Made by a program: the position numbers and the translations under genes
Part shown: piece by piece, positions 7,044 through 11,593 of the stretch
How positions within the stretch are numbered: the first letter of the stretch is position 1
Layout of the letters: each line of letters starts with the position of its first letter
Source: Acidobacteriota bacterium
GTDB lineage: Bacteria; Acidobacteriota; Terriglobia; Terriglobales; Acidobacteriaceae
Direction: 5' to 3'
DNA: 11,593 bases
Assembly: GCA_021780095.1 (NCBI GenBank)
Contig: JAJXZK010000311.1
Location: 1 to 11,593, forward strand
The notes under the pieces: model-generated
Seen by the model: the letters and a program-made list of their open reading frames with translations, nothing else
Database searches by the model: none
What the model was told of the DNA's origin: nothing

Positions 7044-7070
7044 TTATCGGCGCAAAAGAGGAAAAGGTGA
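7044..7070 (-). promoter_or_regulatory. Sigma-28-like promoter of flbD-motA-motB
   Basis: On the minus strand GCCGATAA (7051-7044) is a perfect sigma-28 -10 element. Eleven bases upstream, TCACCTTT (7070-7063) matches the -35 consensus TAAAGTTT at 5 of 8 positions, including the terminal TTT. Transcription would start near 7037, about 28 bases before the flbD ATG and upstream of its ribosome site (7021-7016). The -35 is weak, so either the promoter is moderate or it is helped by a regulator. Confidence 0.72.
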
Positions 7071-7086
7071 TCGCTGCGGACAGATT

Positions 7087-7102
7087 CCGCCGGGATTGGC
7101 GG
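7087..7102. repeat. Inverted repeat between divergent flagellar promoters
   Basis: CCGCC (7087-7091) and GGCGG (7098-7102) are separated by GGGATT. It sits between the two outward-facing sigma-28 promoters, about 57 bases upstream of the flbD start point and about 90 upstream of the fliC start point. It could be a protein-binding site for a shared regulator or only a chance GC palindrome. Confidence 0.3.
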
Positions 7103-7150
7103 CGAATCGCGGAGCTTGAAGAATTCAGGAATATTTTTTTCCAGAAAACA

Positions 7151-7177
7151 TAAAGTGCGGGAACCCAAGGTCGATGA
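7151..7177 (+). promoter_or_regulatory. Sigma-28 promoter of fliC
   Basis: TAAAGTGC (7151-7158), an 11-base spacer and GTCGATGA (7170-7177) match TAAAGTTT-N11-GCCGATAA at 6 of 8 and 6 of 8 positions. Just upstream, 7131-7150 is AT-rich (ATATTTTTTT then CCAGAAAACA) and may act as an UP element for strong expression. The expected start near 7184 leaves a leader of about 120 bases before the fliC ATG. Flagellin genes are classic sigma-28 targets. Confidence 0.82.
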
Positions 7178-7203
7178 AAGGGGTGAGCACGAGGTTCCTG
7201 ACC

Positions 7204-7281
7204 ATGGAAGCCCTCGAAGCCGCCTCACTTCAATGGAAGCTGAGTCGGTGGATCGGGCAGGGGCGGGAGGCTCGCAGGTAA
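7204..7281 (+). CDS. Possible 25-codon upstream ORF in fliC leader
   Basis: An ATG at 7204 opens a 25-codon frame (begins MEALEAASLQWKL, ends GQGREARR) that stops with TAA 25 bases before the fliC ATG. GAGG at 7191-7194 stands 9 bases ahead of the ATG. It lies completely inside the predicted fliC leader. No homologue is recognised, and short open frames are common in GC-rich DNA. If translated, its function is more likely regulatory (control of fliC translation) than through the peptide itself. Confidence 0.25.
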   Translation: MEALEAASLQWKLSRWIGQGREARR

Positions 7282-7300
7282 AACCATCTCAACAGGAGCC
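7269..7300 (+). promoter_or_regulatory. Possible hairpin sequestering fliC ribosome site
   Basis: GGCTC (7269-7273) can pair with GAGCC (7296-7300), which contains most of the fliC ribosome site AGGAG (7294-7298). The stem has only 5 bp with a 22-base loop, so it is weak on its own. The upstream half of the stem lies in the last codons of the possible upstream ORF. Confidence 0.25.
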
Positions 7301-7306
7301 AATCGT

Positions 7307-8494
7307 ATGTCATTAGGTGTCTTAAATAATATCTCCGCAATCTACGCAGAAAATAACCTGAACCAGACCAACGCCAGTTTGCAGAACACGCTGACGCAGC
7401 TTTCCTCTGGTTCGCGCATTAACTCGGGTGCCGACGATGCTGCCGGCCTTTCCCTCGCCGACGGTCTCGGTGCAAATTCGGCCGCCCTCACACAGTCCGC
7501 AACCAACGCCAGCAGCGGCGTCGGTCTGCTGCAGGTTGCGGATGGCGCTCTTTCCCAGGTGACCAACCTGTTGAACCGGGCTGTCACTCTGGCAACGGAA
7601 GCATCCAACGGAACGCTCAACAGCTCGCAGGATGCCGCCGCCAATCAGGAGTACCAGTCGATTCTGGCCGAAGTCAATAACATCGGCGCAACGTCCAGCT
7701 ATAACGGCGTCGCAGTCTTCGGATCCAGCACCGCGATTTTCACTGGAGATGCCTCGGCCATCGGGTCCAGCGTCGACACGCTGAACATTAAATCGCTGTC
7801 CTCCACCAGCGTCGGCGATGTGGGCGGAGTTATTGGCTCGGCAACCACGGCGCATGTTGAAACCGGCTCCGGCATTGCCTCGGGAACCACAACCACGGCA
7901 GCCGGTACGCTGGCTATCCAGGTGGGTACTGGTTCCACGAATACTCTGACTATTGCTAGTGGTTCGACTATCGCCAATATCGCCGCGACCATCAACAGTG
8001 CAAACATCAGCGGTGTTTCCGCCACCGTTCAATCGGCAGGTGGATTTGACAGCCTGGTGGTCTCTTCTACCGGCGGGGCGTTCTCCACCTTTACCCTCTC
8101 TGCTGCTGGCGTTGCCCCGACCTTCACAGCCAGCGGCGGCGCGGCTGCCAACGGTATCTCATACACCGCCGGAACTGGGCAGGATCTGAGCACAACGAGT
8201 CTAACCAACTCCACCAATGCGCAAGCAGCCCTAACGGCCATCAGTTCAGCCATATCCGATGTCGCCGCCCAGCGCGGCTACCTGGGATCACAGATCAATA
8301 CGCTGAATTCTGCGGCGAACGTCGAAAGCACCGAGCAGACCAATGTGGTTTCGGCTCAGAACAGCATCATGGCGACCGACTACGGCCAAGCCACTTCCGA
8401 CCTGTCCAAGTACCAGATCCTGAGCCAGACCGGCATCAGCGCTCTGGCGCAGGCCCAGACCGTGCAGCAGGAGGTCCTGAAACTGTTGCAATAG
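7307..8494 (+). CDS. fliC: Flagellin FliC
   Basis: Flagellin is the subunit of the extracellular helical filament, exported through the type III apparatus and folded under the FliD cap. The protein has 395 residues. The N-terminal D0/D1 part (1-about 140) shows MSLGVLNNISAIYAENNLNQ, QLSSGSRINSGADDAAGLSL (31-50), the helix with GVGLLQVADGALSQVTNLLNRA, and SYNGVAVFG. The C-terminal D1/D0 part (about 300-395) shows SDVAAQRGYLGSQINTLNSA and the end helix ILSQTGISALAQAQTVQQEVLKLLQ. The Ser/Thr/Gly-rich middle (about 160-295) is the surface domain; within it TLAIQVGTGSTNTLTIASGSTIANIAATINSANISGVSATV resembles the flagellin IN motif. No cysteine is present. AGGAG stands 8 bases before the ATG. A sigma-28 promoter lies upstream and a strong terminator directly downstream, so fliC is most likely a single-gene transcript. 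Only one flagellin gene is visible here. Confidence 0.97.
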   Translation: MSLGVLNNISAIYAENNLNQTNASLQNTLTQLSSGSRINSGADDAAGLSLADGLGANSAALTQSATNASSGVGLLQVADGALSQVTNLLNRAVTLATEASNGTLNSSQDAAANQEYQSILAEVNNIGATSSYNGVAVFGSSTAIFTGDASAIGSSVDTLNIKSLSSTSVGDVGGVIGSATTAHVETGSGIASGTTTTAAGTLAIQVGTGSTNTLTIASGSTIANIAATINSANISGVSATVQSAGGFDSLVVSSTGGAFSTFTLSAAGVAPTFTASGGAAANGISYTAGTGQDLSTTSLTNSTNAQAALTAISSAISDVAAQRGYLGSQINTLNSAANVESTEQTNVVSAQNSIMATDYGQATSDLSKYQILSQTGISALAQAQTVQQEVLKLLQ

Positions 8495-8500
8495 TCCTTC

Positions 8501-8547
8501 CACGGAAACGGAGGCGGTTCCCCCACCGCCTCCGCTGCCGTGTTTTT
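8501..8547 (+). terminator. Strong intrinsic terminator after fliC
   Basis: GGAGGCGGT (8510-8518) pairs perfectly with ACCGCCTCC (8525-8533) around a 6-base loop. An outer arm, CACGG (8501-8505) with CCGTG (8538-8542), extends the structure across a small internal loop, and TTTTT (8543-8547) follows at once. It starts 6 bases after the fliC stop and should isolate the abundant flagellin message from fliD. Confidence 0.93.
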
Positions 8548-8580
8548 CTCTGGAAATTCTTAATCAGCTGCGATTGCAAA

Positions 8581-8596
8581 TGGCTCGTTGTTTGCA
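8581..8596 (+). promoter_or_regulatory. Sigma-54 (RpoN) promoter of fliD-fliS
   Basis: TGGCTCG, 4 bases, then TTGCA matches the sigma-54 consensus TGGCACG-N4-TTGCW with one mismatch (T for A at the fifth base). The invariant GG (8582-8583) and GC (8594-8595) have the exact spacing required. Transcription would start near 8607, about 77 bases before the fliD ATG. It lies downstream of the fliC terminator, where fliD needs its own promoter. Sigma-54 promoters require an enhancer-binding activator; no activator gene or clear upstream site is visible here. Confidence 0.78.
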
Positions 8597-8683
8597 CGAT
8601 CGAAGACAGATGTTTTCGTAGAATTCCTAGCGGACGAAGACTGCAGATAAAGATAGCCGGCAAATATTGCGAGTGAGGGTGCG

Positions 8684-10381
8684 ATGGGCGCTATAGGAAT
8701 TTCATTCGGGTCGCCAACCAGTGGACAGGGTTTCGACGTAACTTCGACCGTCGCCGCGCTGGTTACGAATATGCAGGCGGTGGAGACACCGTGGAAGAAC
8801 CAGCTGACCCAGTTGCAGGCCGAAGACACAGCCTATACCGCCATCGGCACTGACCTTGCTGCGTTGAGTGCAGCCCTGACCTCGCTCACGGATTTTCAGG
8901 GCGTCCTGGCGCAGAAGCAGGGCTCCAGTTCCGATACGAACATCCTGCAGTTGACCTCCGCCAGCAACAGCGCGGTAGCTGGCAGCCATACCATTACGGT
9001 CAGCAACCTTGCCAGCACCGCTTCCTATGGTTCCAATATCATCACCAACGCGGCCGACCTGCTCTCCGGCAGCCTGACCTTCACCGTCGGCAGCACACCG
9101 ACGACCATTACCGCAACCTCAGGTGGAGAAACGCTGGCGCAATTGGCCACGCAGATCAATTCGACTTCGGGCCTGGGCCTGACAGCGAGCGTGATTAACG
9201 ATCCCAGCGGATCTCTGCTATCGGTTGTCAGCAATACCAGCGGCTCGGCGGGGAACTTCTCCGTGAGCTCAGCCCTGACCGACTCCAGCAACTCGAATGC
9301 CGCCGTAACGTTTACGCAGGGCCAGGCGGGCGTGGATGCCAGCCTGACGGTCGATGGCGTCAGCCTGACCAGCGCCTCGAACACGGTCACGAATGCCATT
9401 CCTGGGGTGACGTTCCAAATACTCTCCGCTCCCCCCTCGGGCACGCCTCCTACGCCGGTGCAGGTGGAGATTACGAACAACAACACCGCGGTCGAAACTG
9501 CCGTGCAGTCGTTCGTAACCGACTACAACAGAGTGATGACGGACATCAATACGCAAGAAGGGAACAACTCTTCCGGCAACCCGGAGCCACTTTTTGGCAA
9601 CCCTAACCTTTCCATGATCCAGAGCCAGTTGCAGTCTGCGCTAACCTATATGACTGGCGGCGGGATCACGGCCACGGCAGGTTCGGGCAGCCCGGCGAGC
9701 TGGGTAGTACAGGCCCCTTCCGCGAGCAATACATATACTGCGGCCGCCGGGGCTTTTGGCACGGGAAGCGGGGGAACCGGAAGCAGCGCGGCCATTACGA
9801 CACCGTCGACGCTGACGCAAATTGCGGCGGATCTGAATGTTGCCGGAACCGGGTATTCGGCCACGCTGAATTCCGCGGACACCATCCTTACCGTAACGGC
9901 TGCGGCCTCTTCTCCGGCCACCCTGGCGACGACGGCTCCCGTACTTACTTCAAGTGGCAGCGGCAGTGTGTCTTCGATCACGCAATTGGGAATCAACATG
10001 AATAACGATGGCACGCTGATTTTCAATTCCAGCACGCTGGACAGCCTGCTGAACAGCAATTATCAGGCTGTGGTGAGTTTCCTGCAGCCGGGAAACGGGT
10101 TTACCTCGTTCGGAGACAACTTTACCTCCACGCTGAACAACCTGGGCAATGCCGGGCCGAATGGTGCTGTGTACCTTGCTCTGCAATCAAACCAGGCAAC
10201 GGAAACGTCCCTCAACACGGACATCACCAACGAAAACGCGACCATCGCCACCAAGCAACAGCAGTTGACGAAAGAATTGAATCAAGCCAACTACATTCTG
10301 ACAGAGATTCCGCAGCAACTGAATTACGTAAATGAACTGTACAGCTCACTCTCCGGCTATAACACCAAACCCGGCGGTTGA
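8684..10381 (+). CDS. fliD: Flagellar cap protein FliD (HAP2), enlarged
   Basis: FliD forms the cap at the filament tip under which flagellin subunits fold. The product has 565 residues. The N-terminal domain is typical: FGSPTSGQGFDVTSTVAALVTNMQAVETPWKNQ and on to about 110 (HTITVSNLASTASYGS). An IN-type motif occupies about 128-195 (TLAQLATQINSTSGLGLTASV). After the segment with QSFVTDYNRVMTDINTQ and PLFGNPNLSMIQSQLQSALTYM there is an unusual insertion of about 105 residues (324-428) before the family sequence resumes with ITQLGINMNNDGTLIFNSSTLDSLL. The C terminus is a coiled-coil-like helix (about 498-555, IATKQQQLTKELNQANYILTEI). No cysteine is present. GTGAGGG stands 4 bases before the ATG. 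A sigma-54 promoter lies upstream, and fliS follows after 29 bases. Confidence 0.95.
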   Translation: MGAIGISFGSPTSGQGFDVTSTVAALVTNMQAVETPWKNQLTQLQAEDTAYTAIGTDLAALSAALTSLTDFQGVLAQKQGSSSDTNILQLTSASNSAVAGSHTITVSNLASTASYGSNIITNAADLLSGSLTFTVGSTPTTITATSGGETLAQLATQINSTSGLGLTASVINDPSGSLLSVVSNTSGSAGNFSVSSALTDSSNSNAAVTFTQGQAGVDASLTVDGVSLTSASNTVTNAIPGVTFQILSAPPSGTPPTPVQVEITNNNTAVETAVQSFVTDYNRVMTDINTQEGNNSSGNPEPLFGNPNLSMIQSQLQSALTYMTGGGITATAGSGSPASWVVQAPSASNTYTAAAGAFGTGSGGTGSSAAITTPSTLTQIAADLNVAGTGYSATLNSADTILTVTAAASSPATLATTAPVLTSSGSGSVSSITQLGINMNNDGTLIFNSSTLDSLLNSNYQAVVSFLQPGNGFTSFGDNFTSTLNNLGNAGPNGAVYLALQSNQATETSLNTDITNENATIATKQQQLTKELNQANYILTEIPQQLNYVNELYSSLSGYNTKPGG

Positions 10382-10410
10382 CGTTTCCTGCGAAAGGCGA
10401 AGGCTAAATT

Positions 10411-10893
10411 ATGGATTATCAGCAGCAGGCACTCGCGGTGATGAATCCCGTCGAACTGGTCGTCGCGCTTTACGATGGCATGGTCCGCTTTCTGCACGGC
10501 GCAATCGCCAGCATTGAAGCCGGAGATGTCGAAGGCAGGCGGCAATCGATAGGGTACACACTCGACATCCTGACGTATCTGCAGGCAAGATTGTGTCCCG
10601 ACCTTGGAGGGCAATCCGCAGCCGCGCTCAGCGAATTTTATGCTGCGATGTATTCGCAATGTGTGCGCGCTTCGCGGGATGCATCCATCCAACTCTGTGA
10701 ACAGACAATCGCCAATATCAAAAATGTCCGCGATGCGTGGCGAACGGCCGCGGAGAGCGAAAACTCCGCAACCGAAGAGGCGAGAAACCTGCAGATGAAT
10801 CAGCATTTGCGGGAGAGCCGGCAGGCTTCGGCGGCCATGACTCTTTTGCCTGACGGGATGAATACGCCGGTTTCCAATCGCTGGTCGGCCTGA
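10411..10893 (+). CDS. fliS: Flagellar export chaperone FliS
   Basis: FliS binds the C-terminal helix of flagellin in the cytoplasm, blocks early polymerisation and delivers it to the export gate. The product has 160 residues. Residues 1-112 match the family: MNPVELVVALYDGMVRFL (11-28), IEAGDVEGRRQSIGYTLDIL for helix 2, LSEFYAAMYSQCVRAS for helix 3, and a last helix with IANIKNVRDAWRTA. FliS is usually about 125-140 residues, so the final 40 (QMNQHLRESRQASAAMTLLPDG region) are an additional tail. GCGAAGG stands 7 bases before the ATG. It follows fliD closely and should share its sigma-54 transcript. No convincing terminator follows; the GCTGG/CCAGC pair around the stop has too long a loop. 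Confidence 0.93.
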   Translation: MDYQQQALAVMNPVELVVALYDGMVRFLHGAIASIEAGDVEGRRQSIGYTLDILTYLQARLCPDLGGQSAAALSEFYAAMYSQCVRASRDASIQLCEQTIANIKNVRDAWRTAAESENSATEEARNLQMNQHLRESRQASAAMTLLPDGMNTPVSNRWSA

Positions 10894-10936
10894 ATGTTTT
10901 TTAACGTCCAGCAGTTCGGTCCGACAAGGGCGCCTT

Positions 10937-11593
10937 TCAATCCGTGGAAAGCCACCAGCCCGAACCGGCGCACCAGCAACTGGCGTCCGGCGCGTTATCC
11001 CGACGCAGAGACTTTACGTCGCTCCATTTTCCATTGCGGAATGCTTGCGTCAGTCTTTCCTCCATTGCCGGATCGCGCGCGCCGATACAGGGAACAAATT
11101 GCGCCTGCAAAAGAAAACGCGCGGAGAAAATTCCATCCTCGCGCCTGGTGACAAGCAGCGTGGCCCCGCCTCCGACCGCAGCTGTGAGAGGGAAGAGCAG
11201 CCGTCCGTTGACTCGTAACGCGTCCAGCCACACGGCCATTGGCTCCGTAGCCCCGGCGTTCACATACAGCACATCGCATTGCGGGATCGGTCCTTCCGCG
11301 CCGGAGCGGGAGTGGACTGACACGTTGGGAAACTCCGCCAGATTGAATATCGCCCGTCGCGCGAGGTCTGGTTGAATTTCATACGCGTCCACCGTTCCGG
11401 CTTCTCCTACCAACTTTGCCAGCAGCGCCGTATAGTATCCAGTGCCCGCTCCAATGTGGACGACGCGTTCACCTTTCTTTGGCGCCAGCGCGGCCAGGCA
11501 GAAGGCGTGCAACGTCGGCTGGCCATTATTCAGCGGTGCCTCGGTGCCGAGGGACACCACCACGTCCTGATAGAGAAATGCGGGATCGTCGGA
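10937..11593 (-). CDS. Isoaspartyl-methyltransferase-like protein (5' end outside window)
   Basis: The frame runs off the right edge, so the start codon is not in the window; the GTG at 11563 is internal because conserved-looking sequence (DPAFLYQDV) continues upstream of it. About 218 codons are visible. The S-adenosylmethionine fold is clear: motif I VVHIGAGTGYYTALLA, the acidic end of strand 2 (VDAYEIQPDLARRA), strand 4 with CDVLYVNAGA, and GRLLFPL. These follow the order of protein-L-isoaspartate O-methyltransferase (Pcm), which repairs damaged aspartyl residues. The segment before motif I reads LNNGQPTLHAFCLAAL in place of the canonical GxGQTISQP stretch, so it belongs to a divergent subfamily and substrate specificity is uncertain. 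It converges on fliS with a 43-base gap and probably marks the edge of the flagellar cluster. Confidence 0.8.
   Translation of the reverse strand, partial: SDDPAFLYQDVVVSLGTEAPLNNGQPTLHAFCLAALAPKKGERVVHIGAGTGYYTALLAKLVGEAGTVDAYEIQPDLARRAIFNLAEFPNVSVHSRSGAEGPIPQCDVLYVNAGATEPMAVWLDALRVNGRLLFPLTAAVGGGATLLVTRREDGIFSARFLLQAQFVPCIGARDPAMEERLTQAFRNGKWSDVKSLRRDNAPDASCWCAGSGWWLSTD

Noticed and set aside
7322..8032. 236-codon minus-strand open frame opposite fliC
   Set aside because: Mirrors the flagellin coding sequence, is Gly/Cys/Arg-rich without motifs, and has no ribosome site or promoter.
8648..8675. TAAAGATA before fliD as a sigma-28 -35 element
   Set aside because: No acceptable -10 at 11 or 12 bases, and the start point would fall at the fliD ATG. 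The sigma-54 site at 8581-8596 is far better.
10879..10911. GCTGG...CCAGC around the fliS stop with a run of six T as terminator
   Set aside because: The T run is inside the loop, not after the stem, and the loop is over 20 bases; not a credible intrinsic terminator.

Overview
The window is a chromosomal block of late flagellar genes from a Gram-negative bacterium, most likely an acidobacterium (class Terriglobia). The Gram-negative call rests on FlgI, a P-ring protein used only where a peptidoglycan and outer-membrane ring system exists. The acidobacterial call is inference from the style of the flagellin N terminus (opening MSLGVLNNISAIYAENN), the moderately high G+C and the gene order; no search was possible.

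Layout. (1) 1-1666, plus strand: the end of a basal-body operon, with flgI (5' end outside the window) and a FlgJ-type rod-binding protein without a muramidase domain. (2) 1752-4863, plus strand: a sigma-28 promoter, then flgM (anti-sigma-28), a short flgN-like gene, flgK and flgL, i.e. the regulator, putative chaperone and two hook-filament junction proteins as one unit. (3) 4943-7008, minus strand: flbD-motA-motB, encoding the stator and a small stator-linked protein; motA and motB overlap by ATGA. A sigma-28-like promoter lies just upstream. (4) 7009-7306: a 298-base divergent region holding that promoter and a second sigma-28 promoter firing the other way into fliC, a small inverted repeat, and a roughly 120-base fliC leader with a possible 25-codon upstream ORF. 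(5) 7307-10893, plus strand: fliC (flagellin), a strong intrinsic terminator, a very good sigma-54 (-24/-12) promoter, then fliD (cap) and fliS (flagellin chaperone). (6) 10937-11593, minus strand, convergent and cut by the window end: an isoaspartyl-methyltransferase-like protein, probably the non-flagellar border.

How it works together (family knowledge plus inference). The hook-basal body is finished with FlgI and FlgJ; FlgM is then exported, freeing sigma-28 to transcribe flgM-flgN-flgK-flgL, flbD-motAB and fliC. FlgK and FlgL join hook to filament, FliD caps the growing filament, FliS guards flagellin, and MotA/MotB drive rotation. The main non-routine result is regulatory: three sigma-28-type promoters and one sigma-54 promoter can be read directly in the gaps, which predicts that filament (fliC) and cap/chaperone (fliDS) are transcribed by different sigma factors although adjacent. 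I see no mobile elements, CRISPR, RNA genes or defence systems, and no wholly new system; the second-look items are the promoter set, the fliC leader, an enlarged FliD, the unusually short FlgN-like protein, and tails on FlgJ and FlbD.
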